Assembly: GCF_036898095.1 (NCBI RefSeq)
Contig: NC_090728.1
Location: 92,901,812-92,965,811, forward strand
From: Palaemon carinicauda
Lineage: Eukaryota; Arthropoda; Malacostraca; Decapoda; Palaemonidae
Direction of reading: 5' to 3'
Length of the DNA: 64,000 nt
In this document: piece after piece, positions 53,000 to 62,424 of the stretch
How positions within the stretch are numbered: position 1 is the first letter of the stretch
Layout of the letters: every line of letters begins with the position of its first letter
The notes under the pieces: model-generated
Seen by the model: the letters and a program-made list of their open reading frames with translations, nothing else
What the model was told of the DNA's origin: nothing
Database searches by the model: none
Translations under genes and position numbers: made by a program

Positions 53000-55103
53000 C
53001 TACAGACAGGGCTTAGGTTGTTCATCCTCGTCCACTGTCGTCTGCTGTTGCCTTGACCAACGTTCCAGCACCTCGGAGGGGCCACAAAAAGAGGGAGCCT
53101 GGGCGGTATTCCTCTTCTAGTTCCTCCTCCTCTCTCCTCCTCCTCTACGTCTTCATCTTCTGACTCTGACTCTTCTCCCCCACGGGAAAGAGGAAAGTGA
53201 AGAGGGCCAGAAAGGCCAGTCGCAGTCGAAGGGACATGGCACCCCAAGACACCTCTTCTCCTCCGGAGAATGAGGGGATGTGAGAGATTCCCGTGTTCCC
53301 CGCACTAGTGGGTTTGTTCATGGCGAGTCTCGCGCAAGGCCTCCATGCGTGAGAACCGCGCTCGAGGGCATAGGTATCGTCTCCCAGAGCATGGTGACGG
53401 GGTTTTCAGGCCCTCGATCTACTGCTCAGACTCGAATTGAACCGCTCTTGAGTGGGGAAAGGAGAGTCCTGGCTTCAGCACGAGAAATCTCAGCTGTGGT
53501 CTCTCGTGAAGAATCCGCGGTACGCACGACTACCTCCACGGGGGTAGCCGCGCGGACCAACTCAGCGACTCATGTGTCGCGTGAGCAGGGAGCAGGCCCA
53601 GACAGTCGCGCACTCGACCCGCGCGACTTGGGCCTGGCATGGAGCCACCTCGCGGCTCAGCCCGTGGCATGGGGCCCGGTCGTGCAAGATCAGGCTAGCT
53701 CTCGCGCATACCAGCCGCGCGTAGATGCAGACAACCCCCATGCTTTCTGGCCATGTAACAGGTGAGGCTGCGCGCACCACTCGCGCGACTAACCTGTTTA
53801 CACCTCCTGGTGTTAGCGTTGCAGCTCGCGCTCAAGCTCCTTTGGGAGCTTCATGGGGCTCGCAGCGACCAGTCACGCACTCGGTTGCAGTGGGAACATC
53901 GATGCATTCCGTCGGGGATGAACCCTGCCAGGGTCCTTCTTTGACCCCTGAATACACGCCTGGTTCAGTCCTAGGACCAGAGCAAGGGTATTCATGGGAG
54001 ATGTCATCACCCGTGCAGCATTTCGCTTCCCCTACATTTACGGATGTAGCGGGACCGATGGATCAGCCACTTCTACGGCCTACACTGGCCGTGGAGACGG
54101 AAGATCCCGCGTTGGAGTTGCAGTTCCTAGTGGTCATTAACCCCATGCGTGAGATTAATGGCCACAGGGCTCCTCCTGCGGTAGTGTCTGAGATAAGTGT
54201 ACAGCCTTGGAGATCCTATGGGGAACCCTTGAAGGCAGTTCACAGCCCCTCACACTACCCTGGTTGAGACAGGCTGCTCGAGCATTGGACCGAGTGAGTG
54301 ACCAGATCGCAGGACCTGGTGACTTGCTTAGGCCAAGGTTCGAACAAGTTTCTCCCTCAACCACTCCAGCGACAGAAGAAGTATTATGTCACAGAGTCTT
54401 CTGTGTCTTGTCCTCTCCCTCTCGACCCCACAGTTGGAGTGCTTTCTGGGAGTTCCTCGGTCGAGAGCTTGAAATCCCATAAAGTGGTCTTCTCGGCCTC
54501 TGAGATTTCAGCTATCGAGTCCATCTCTGTAGCTGCTCTCAAGGCTGCTTTGTGGCACGACCACTGGTGTGGTATGGCCACAGTGTTCACGCGGGACACC
54601 AAGCTCGCTAACCCTGAACACATGGAGCAGTACAGGAACCTGGCTTTGTCTGGTGGGAAAGCTGTTGCTTTTCTCATGGACCAGCTTGCTATCCAGTATG
54701 CCAATCTGATCCTCAAAAAAACGCGAGGCAGTAGCCACTCGTTTGTCGAGATAGATTGGTTCAGGAGAGGCCCTGGCACTCAGGAACTTTCCTATTAGAG
54801 CTGCAACTTCTCTTTCCACCAGAGGAAGTTCTGGCCGCGCGGGATAAATGGCACCTCGACTCAAAGCACTCCATTATCCACCAGGCGCAAGCTTTGAGTT
54901 TCAAGGGACCTGGTCCTGCGAAACCGTCCGCAGCCAGGCTGAGTCAGGCCAAGCCCACGGGAAGTGGCAAGGGTACCACTGGTCGTGCTCCTGTTGCTCC
55001 TGTTCAGAAGGGTTCTGCCCCCAAACAGACCTTTCAGCCTCCCTCGGGAGCTCCGCCATATCGGGGAAAGAACAGGGGCCAGCAAGGGAAAGGGAAACAC
55101 TGA
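53000..55103 (+). pseudogene. DIRS-D gag, several frameshifts
   Basis: GC-rich, Ser/Pro/Arg-rich gag-like protein in at least four frame pieces (53280-53765, 53725-54267, 54298-54798, 54756-55103). A conserved block KVVFSASEISAIESISVAAL then KAALWHDHWCGM parallels DIRS-E gag. The C-terminus is basic (GTTGRAPVAPVQKG, PPYRGKNRGQQGKGKH), suitable for nucleic-acid binding. No zinc knuckle seen. Confidence 0.68.
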
Positions 55104-55304
55104 GATTGGCTTTCCACTTCCCATGCTGCGGAGGGTAGGAGGATGCCTATTGCTCCATTAGGCGATGTGGCAGCACCTCGAGGCCGAGGAATGGGTAGTG
55201 TCGACCCTTCGCGAAGGGTACAAGCTCCCATTCCTGCTTCATCGGCCCCCCCATCCTCCACTCCAATAGCGTTCCACTAATATGCTCCAACATCCCTGAA
55301 GGCT

Positions 55305-55868
55305 CTGGCCTTGGAGGCCGAGGTCCAGGAAATGTTGGAGAAGGATGCGCTAGAAGTCGTACACGATCAGTCACCAGGAGATTGGAGACCGATCATCAAT
55401 CTTTAGCCATTAAACAAGTTTGTTCAGCAAACTGCAGTCAAGATGCCAACAGTTCACATTGTGCTGTTAGCCATCAGGCAGTACGACTTTATGCTTTCGA
55501 TAGACTTGAAGGACGCGTACTTTCAAGTACCAGTTCATCGGTCGTCTAGAAAGTACCTCCGATTCACCTTCCAGGGCACGGTGTACCAGTTCAAAGCCCT
55601 GTGCGTTGGACTGTGCACAGCTCCCCAAGTGTTCACGCGAGTGTTCACGACGGTAGCAGCTTGGGCCCACTCGAGGGACATCCGCATACTGATGTACCTC
55701 GATGACTGGCTGATTCTCGCTCCCTCGCAGAAGCAGTTGAGTCAGGATCGAGACTCGCTTCTGGCAGTGTGTCGTGATCTGGGGATCATGGTTCCCAAGC
55801 AGAAGGTGAAGTATCCGGGAATGTTGATCGACTCGACATTCCAGCCCTCCAGTGGCAAGCTCTTCTAG
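55305..55868 (+). pseudogene. DIRS-D reverse transcriptase
   Basis: Starts EAEVQEMLEKDALEVV, then DQSPGDWRPIINL and a stop (55405). Related elements carry about a dozen extra residues between the PG and DWRP parts, so a small deletion is likely. The palm is clean: FMLSIDLKDAYFQVPVHRSS (motif A), ALCVGLCTAPQVFTRVF (motif B) and MYLDDWLILAPS (catalytic DD, near 55700). It ends at 55868 in a frameshift. Confidence 0.83.
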
Positions 55869-56700
55869 GTCACCTCTCCTTGCTGGAGAAGAGCGTTCCT
55901 TTCAGGCGGATCCATCTCCGCTCCCTTCAGTGGTGTCTAAAGGAGCAGTGGTCGGCAGCCACCGATCATCCCTCTCGTCCGGTCCTCATGGAACGCGAGG
56001 TAAGGGAGGATCTCCTTTGGTGGCTAAATGAGGAGAACCTCATGAGAGGGTTTTCTCATAGACCCTCCTCCACCTCAGTTCCGTCTGTTCACAGACGCGT
56101 CCACGGAAAGTTGGGGTGCACACCTGGATGACTTGGTCGTGTCAGGTGTGTGGTCGGAAGATAAGAAACACCTGCACATCAACGTGCTGGAAATGATGGC
56201 AGTCTCGAGAGCACACTTTCATTTCCAGGCCCGTTAGAGAGAGCACTCGGTAGTGCTGATGAGCGACAACACGTCCGTGGTCGCGCACATCAACAAGCAA
56301 GGGGGCACGCTCTCACGTCCCTTGCAGCAGTTGACGAGGCAGGTGTTTCTGTGGGCAGAGAGTCAACACGTAATCTTGTCAGCCAGGTATATTCCAGGCA
56401 AGAGAAGTATTCGGGCAGACTCCCTAAGTCGCAGAAACCACGTAATAGGGGTAGAATGGTCTCTTCACCCTTGGGTCGCGAGTAGAGTACTCAACCTCTG
56501 GGAGAACCATGCATCGACCTTTCGCAACACGACACAACGCCAAACTTGCTGTGTTTTGCTCTCCAGTACCAGATCACGCGGCTGCGTTTGAGGACGCACT
56601 GCAACATCCTTGGGATCTACTGGATTGCTTTACGTTTCCCCCCCTTTTTGCTTGCTTCACGTAGTCTTGTACCAGGTCCTAGTAACTCCAGGACTCAGGA
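55869..56700 (+). pseudogene. DIRS-D RNase H and methyltransferase-like segment
   Basis: FTDASTESWGAHLDD (56090, Asp), HINVLEMMAVSRAHF (Glu), a TAG near 56236, MSDNTSVVAHINKQGG (56260, Asp) and IRADSLSRRNHV (Asp) are all present. The methyltransferase-like segment continues with frameshifts (FRNTTQRQTCCVLL is a shifted reading; the in-frame form is VFCSPVPDHAA). Confidence 0.75.
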
Positions 56701-56892
56701 TTACTCTCATTGCCCCACTATGGCCACACTTGGAGTGGTTTCCCGATCTGTTGTCGCTCCTGGTCGAGGCACCGCGAAAGCTACAACACTGGCCCAATCT
56801 CCTTCGGCAACCCTTGTCGAACAGGTACCACCAGGCAGTGCAGTCTCTCAGACTTCACGCGTGGAGACTATCCAGCATCTCCTCAGAACGTG

Positions 56893-57902
56893 AGGCTTTT
56901 CATGACTCGCTGCGAGAGAGATTCAGGGTACCTTAGAAGATCCTCCTCAGTCTACCAGGGGAAGTGGTTGGTCTTCTGTGATTGGTGTAGTGGAAGGGGT
57001 ATCTCTCCAGTCGGAGTCTCTCTGACTCAGATTGCAGACTTCGTAGTCTTTCTTCGCAGAGATAAACTCCTTTCGGTTTCTGCCATTAAAGGGTACAGGT
57101 CTGCCCTTGCAATGGTGTTCCATCTGAAGGGCATAGATATCTCTAATGCCCTGGGGATTTCTATGCTCATTAAGAGCTTCAAACAGTCGCGTCCCCCAAG
57201 GGAACTTCGAGTTTCCCAGTGGGATGTCACCTTAATTCTTGGGTCTCTTACTCGTGTTCCGTATGAACCCTTGAACCGTGCCTCAAACAGGCACTTGACC
57301 TTTAAGACTGTTTTTCCTGCTAGCCTTAGCATCGGCGAAGAGAGTCAGGGAGTTACATGGCCTCTCCTGTAATGTCACTCACGCAGAGGGTTGGAAGGAG
57401 ATCTTGAGTTATGTGCCAGAGTTTGTGGCCAAGACTCAGAACCCAGCGATCCACGATCCGAGCTTCGAGGCCTTCACTATTCCTTCCTTACCGGATATGG
57501 CGGTTCAGGTGAGAGGCTTCTCTGTCCCGTCAGGTGTCTCCGGCGCTATCTTAAGCGAACTCGGCATCTCAGACCAGAATGTCGACAACTTTGTTAGCAC
57601 CATCAGAACCAAGAGGGAGGTGTCGAGGAACACGATATCCTTCTAGATCCGTGAGACCATCCGCAAGGCGTATGAGAGTTCTTCAAGATTCCAAGCACCA
57701 GCGAGGGTTAAAGCTCACGAGATCAGGGGCATTGCCCCCACACTCGCTTTTCAAGAGAAATCTTGCAGTGGGCCAAGTGCTGAAGGCTGGCGCTAGGAAA
57801 CGGCAGACCACCTTTACGGCCTTTTACTTGAGGGAGTTTACGCACAAGTCCTTGGACACCTTTGTTCTTTGCCCTGTGGTAGCAGGTCAAGCTATTGTCT
57901 GA
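56893..57902 (+). pseudogene. DIRS-D tyrosine recombinase, frameshifted
   Basis: Core-binding part: SSVYQGKWLVFCDWCSGRG, LTQIADFVVFLRRDK and IKGYRSALAMVFHLKG. Catalytic part: SAKRVRELHG in a shifted frame near 57345 (first Arg), YVPEFVAKTQNPA, KAHEIRGIAPTLAF (H-x-x-R, 57712) and FTAFYLREFTHKSLDTF (Tyr nucleophile, 57820). It ends VLCPVVAGQAIV. At least two frameshifts; catalytic residues all still visible. Confidence 0.83.
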
Positions 57903-58390
57903 CCTTTCCAGTTCCTCTGGGACAGGGAAGTCTCTTGTCTTGATTTTATGGTATGTTTGGCAGTGTAAAAGCAGTCTGCAGGTGATCCACCTTTCTCTCT
58001 TGTCTCCTCCCTTGGAGTTCCATACATTAAGACAAGTCTTCCCTGATAAGATTGCTAGAGTTTGTTTACAAGTATTCTCCCCCCGTCTTCTGCTAGGCAG
58101 GGAAGACGGTGGATGTATAAACCCTTTGCCTTTTGGTTTTGGAGTTTCATCCAGTCACTGTGACCCTAGGATCGAATATCTCTTACGTTCACGCTCTCTG
58201 GTCGCGCGATGCTCTTACACATCGCGCAGCGGCTCCCAGTTTCTCAGACCCCACCATCATCATGTCGGGTCAAGAGACAGGGGTGGGTGGATTTAGTCCT
58301 CTGCTCTCATTCGAGACCTGGTCTATATCCGGGCAGTTAGCTGTCCACAAGCAGCAAAGGCAGACCTCCCACCAACCAGTGAGTCTTCCT
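57903..58390 (+). other. DIRS-D 3' UTR
   Basis: No supported frame; lies between the recombinase stop and the internal complementary region. Confidence 0.7.
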
Positions 58391-58491
58391 ATATTAAAGG
58401 ATTACAAGGTTTGTATATCGCGTCGGAACAAATGACAATTTGTCCTAAATTGTATTTTTCCTACTCATACAAACCCGTAATCATTTAATAT
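58391..58491 (+). repeat. DIRS-D internal complementary region
   Basis: The first half (TTAAAGGATTACAAGG to CGTCGGAACA) is an imperfect reverse complement of the left end at 52836-52875. The second half (AATGACAATTTGTCC to GTAATCATTTAATAT) is an imperfect reverse complement of the right end at 58675-58739. They meet exactly where the two element ends would meet in a circle. Confidence 0.9.
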
Positions 58492-58558
58492 GAATGCCCG
58501 CCTCTACCACCCCTCTCATCTTCCACATTGAGCCTAAAGCATTTGAATGAGGAAAGTG

Positions 58559-58607
58559 GGCTGGCGGTGGGGGTGGCGGAGCTAAGCTCCGCCCCATACC
58601 GCCAGCC
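58559..58607. repeat. Hairpin at inner edge of DIRS-D right repeat
   Basis: GGCGGAGCT, A, AGCTCCGCC forms the core, extended by GGCTGGCGGT and ACCGCCAGCC. The right arm belongs to the terminal repeat; the left arm is its inverse with a few differences. Confidence 0.87.
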
Positions 58608-58739
58608 AACCAATTAGCACAACTGCCTGGATTCTCTTTCTCTTCGGCTGTTTCAGCTGAGCTTAAGGGAATTCCTATATTAAATGATTATGGGTTTGTA
58701 TAACTAGGAAAAATACAATTTAGGTCAAATTGTCATTTT
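58585..58739 (-). repeat. DIRS-D right inverted terminal repeat
   Basis: The inner part pairs with the left repeat (GGCTGTTTCAGCTGAGCT block). The outer part from AACTAGGAAAAATACAA is the right extension. Confidence 0.87.
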
Positions 58740-58799
58740 AAGGTCAATCTCGAGAGGGCCTGTTTTTTTCCCTACTGTCTTATCCATTTTTCTCAAGAC

Positions 58800-59375
58800 T
58801 ATTTCCATTCAAGGGAGATGTAGATGATGTTACTCTCTTTGCATCGATGACTTCTGAATGTAGACCTGTGATTGCTGAATCCCATAGTAAAGATCTATCG
58901 AAGATAGAATTAGTGCGTAAAGTAGAACCTTAACAAAGCCCGAAGTATGATTTGAAGTAGGTCAAGGACATTTGGTCTTACTGACCCAAATTATTTTATA
59001 TTTTAGATCACAAATTAATTCTAAATTCAGTTTTGAGAAACCTATCCAGTCTGTCTCTTCTTCAACAGTATGAAAAATTGGTATATTAAGAAAGTCTTCC
59101 AAGATATTTGGAGATTGGGCTGTCTGGAGATGTTTCATTTTTTTTTATTCTGCCAAGTTTTGAGTATTATTCTTTTGTCATATGTTCAACAGATGACGCA
59201 TCTGAAGATAATTAGTACATTGTGTTTTTTATTTGTTTTTATACTAGTTTACTCTTTACTTCATTTATTTTTGGCTTTGGGCTTGTTTTCCTGGTGGAGC
59301 CTTAGAGCTTGCAGTATTTTTCTTTTCTATTGAGTGTTGCTACTTGGCTAGTATTAATAGTAATGGTAATTCAAG
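58800..59375 (+). mobile_element. Decayed CR1/jockey-like LINE 3' part
   Basis: Short matches to the LINE at 6104-7866 appear in order: GTAGATGATGTTACTCTC (the YADDATL region, now VDD), GATTGCTGAATCCC, TTTTGAGAAACCTATCC, and a tail with GGGCTTGTTTTCCTGGTGG and TAGTATTAATAGTAATGG. Coding is lost. Confidence 0.72.
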
Positions 59376-60183
59376 TCTCAAGTCTGGGACCTGTTCACCA
59401 AACAACGACAAGAAACAAAATATGAGGATCAAATGCTAGCAAATACCAGCTGGTAGTGAGTTAGTAGATGAAGTTGATGGACTAATTGAAATTCATGAAA
59501 ACTCACTTTTATTTTTTTTCTGTTGCTGTATATTGATAAGTATTAAAGTACTTTTTGGTTATTCTTAATCCCTTTAAGACTAATGAAATTCATCCATTAA
59601 TTTCTTTAAAATGAAACCAACATTTATTAAACTTTCCCAGCCACTACTTTAGGAAGTTACTGAAATTGTGTTGTCTAGTGGTTGAAAAATAGATTTGAAA
59701 TCTCGTAGCATTAGTTTGTTTGAAGATTTGATCAGAATGGGGGAGAAATATTTATTCAGAAAAGTACAGTAGTTGCTTTAGTAGTAGAAAGAACAGAAAT
59801 TATAGAATAGAGGGAAATTCAGGCAAAATTTACGTAAGACTGAATACATTGGAAAGAATTCGTTTCACATCTAACCCAATGTAGGAGAAAATCTGATGCG
59901 TAAGAGCTAATAATGGTGAATTTATTCAGCAACAAGTCATGAAATGGATTGCTGTAAAAGGTGAGAATCATTACAGTACTGTACTGTACTCTGATGAGCT
60001 CTGAAAGGGGAAACATATTTCCTTGTATCCCCAAGTTCTTCAAAAATTTGCCCTCACTTAGAACTCATGGCTAAAACTAAGCAGCTATACAGTATTAGTG
60101 CAGGATAGATTGTGTGAAAAGAATAAATTAACTGTTTCATATACTAGTTGATCAATTGAGTAATTTTTTGCCTTAATTTCCAG
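59376..60183 (+). other. End of BLM intron 4
   Basis: AT-rich, no recognised element; ends TTAATTTCCAG. Confidence 0.65.
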
Positions 60184-60340
60184 GGTTCTTTCGCTTTGAT
60201 GGATGTGACAAAGGAAACCCGAGCAATTCTTCAAGCAGCACAACAGTTATGCACTGGTGGCCGATGGTCTAGCAATTATACCTTGAATCATTTTGTTGAT
60301 ATATTTAAAGGATCTGAGGCCAAAAAAGTTATGGACAATG
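60184..60340 (+). CDS. BLM: BLM-type RecQ helicase, start of RQC winged helix
   Basis: Encodes GSFALMDVTKETRAILQAAQ then LCTGGRWSSNYTLNHFVDIF and KGSEAKKVMDN. This matches the region after the zinc module in animal BLM, where the RQC winged-helix domain begins (DVT-x-x-x-R-x-I-L pattern, then a T-x-N-x-x-VDIF-x-GS pattern). It starts in phase 0 directly after the previous exon and ends one base into a Gly codon, with donor GTAAGT at 60341. The next exon, not in the window, should complete the winged helix. Confidence 0.9.
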
Positions 60341-60831
60341 GTAAGTATAGTTTGAAAGATTGGGGTAATCTAATCTTGTTTTGGTATAATACAGTATACA
60401 GTTAAGCCTCCCTTTTTGGGTATTGCTTCTGAGCTCCCCTCCCCCATACTGATTACAAAATAACTGAATGATAAGAAAATTACCCTAAGTAAATTAATAA
60501 ATGTACTGTATGTCAAAAATACACTAGGGTACTATTGTAATGGTAAGAAAGCTGTATATATACTGCATAAACTATAATATAGTTGTCCCTCCTTATTTGT
60601 GGGTTCTCTCTTTGCAAATACGGTCATTTGCAATACAGAAAACCGTATAACATATCAAATAAAAAATCCCATGCCGGCGGTGCCGTGATAATTACTCACT
60701 GGCCAATATTTTCAAACCAACCACGCAAAGCAGAACAGCCAACTTTATAGCTTACACAAGTAACCTGTTTAGTGATAAACCCTTTGTATAGTACAGTAAT
60801 TCTAATACAGTAATAAAAAATATATGTATAT

Positions 60832-60835
<4 letters not shown>
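60341..60835 (+). other. BLM intron 5, first part
   Basis: AT-rich, nothing recognised. Confidence 0.6.

Positions 60836-60915
<80 letters not shown>
60836..60915. repeat. (CT)n microsatellite
   Basis: About 80 bp of CT repeats. Confidence 0.97.
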
Positions 60916-60918
<3 letters not shown>

Positions 60919-61738
60919 GAAAAATAAGCAAATTAGAATTAATATAGAATTACTGGTATACCTCAGGTTAGGTCATTTCAATTTTAGTCGTTTTCGATTA
61001 CTAAGTGTCGTTCCTCAGAAATAGCATATGGAAAAATAGAAATAAAGTTGAAATAATTTTATTTGATCTTACAATAGTCCGCTACAGATATTGAAGTCTT
61101 AATATCACTAGAAAAACATTAAAAGCACATAAATAATGATACTGAACATTACTATATAATAAATGAGAATAAAAGTGTATAAAATTGTTAAAATATGTAC
61201 GTTTACAATAAATGTTAATAGTATAATCATCATAAATCTTAGAGAACAAAATATGAAAACATCTTTGACTTTTTGTTTTTGTAGTCATCTTACTTAGCAG
61301 TCATTAAGAGCTTAAGGCATTTCCCATGGTGGTTTAGTGTAGGCATACATAATCACATTCTAAAAATCCATAAATTTCAAAATGTAGATTTTGCTTTAAA
61401 GCATTTTTGTCTTCTAGTTTTTCAATTTCAAGTGTGTTTTAACAATCAACTACACTACTAACCTCTAGTAATTTTTGGTTGTGATCACCCAATCTGAAGA
61501 CTTTATCGAGAATATGCGCACGTGCGAATATGCTCATATACGAATAATAAAGAATATCATGTACAGTATATAATTTCTTAACAAATTCCTAATGAAAATT
61601 ACATCAGCACCAATTTGTTATAGAATATCATAGTTTTTATACATTTAGTTTATAGTTATTATTATTAGTTATATGAATATGTTTTCTCCCTCTCTACGTT
61701 TTGTTTATAGTCATTATTGTTGATTATCATATGAATAC
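60916..61738 (+). other. BLM intron 5, AT-rich part
   Basis: No coding frame or repeat recognised. Confidence 0.6.

Positions 61739-61794
<56 letters not shown>
61739..61794. repeat. (CT)n microsatellite
   Basis: About 55 bp of CT repeats, 12 bp before the TTAA of the MITE. Confidence 0.97.
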
Positions 61795-61797
<3 letters not shown>

Positions 61798-61805
61798 GGT
61801 GTATA

Positions 61806-62103
61806 TTAACCCTTTTACCCCCGGGGTTTTTGGAAATTTCCAACCCTTAACCCCCAGGGGGTTATTTTTTTCCCAGCACATTTTGCAGTATATTTTCTTT
61901 AAATTGCTCTAACAGCCTTAATTTTTGTCATAGAGAGGTCAGGTTGGTCTCATTCTCTTGGAAAATGCCTGAATTTTCTCAAAAAATATGAAAAACAAAT
62001 TTTTATAGCATTTTTTTGCAAGGACGTACCAGTACGTCCATGGGGGTAAAGGGATGGCTTTTGTGAAACGTACCAGTACGTCCTTTGGGGGTAAAAGGGT
62101 TAA
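61806..62103. mobile_element. piggyBac-type MITE with TTAA target duplication
   Basis: TTAA (61806-61809) then CCCTTTTACCCCC; the right end is GGGGGTAAAAGGG then TTAA (62100-62103). TTAA duplications and CCC-starting termini are the mark of piggyBac-type elements. Internal subterminal palindromes (GGACGTAC-CA-GTACGTCC near 62021, and a partial second copy near 62069) and a second ACCCTTAACCCCC-like block near 61843 support a structured non-autonomous element of 290 bp. No transposase. Confidence 0.88.
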
Positions 62104-62424
62104 CAAAAGTAATTACCAATTTTTTTTTATTTTGGTTTCATTGTCAGCTGTTTTCAAGGTCAAGATGATATTGCAATTATACTCGCATATAATTAACATG
62201 AATTTGCTCTGTAAATTAACATGAATTTGCTCTGTATCATGTAATCTTTGAATAAAGGAAGAGCTCAGATCAAGGAACTCTCGACCAGTTTATTCTTAAA
62301 ATGCATATCTAAAAACAACAACATACGAATCAACTGCTGACGCTGATGATCTACAGCCATTTACGTATGCAATATAAACAAACAAATTGAATGTAAATAT
62401 TGGTAAATCTAACAAATTAATTTT
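62104..62424 (+). other. BLM intron 5, with a 22-bp tandem repeat
   Basis: Two tandem copies of a 22-bp unit (AATTAACATGAATTTGCTCTGT) lie at about 62190-62235. Nothing else is seen. Confidence 0.65.

Larger units (their letters stand above)
52836..58739 (+). mobile_element. DIRS-D element (complete ends)
   Basis: A 5.9-kb DIRS element with inverted terminal repeats, an internal complementary region and gag, RT, RNase H, methyltransferase-like segment and recombinase in order. The left end is TGTTCCGACACGATATAC; the right end is CAATTTAGGTCAAATTGTCA. Every gene is broken by several frameshifts or stops, but all are recognisable. GC content is well above the surrounding intron. It is the most complete gene set in the window apart from its indels. 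Confidence 0.9.

Noticed and set aside
60696..60917. Minus-strand Arg-Glu repeat ORF
   Set aside because: Translation of the (CT)n microsatellite.
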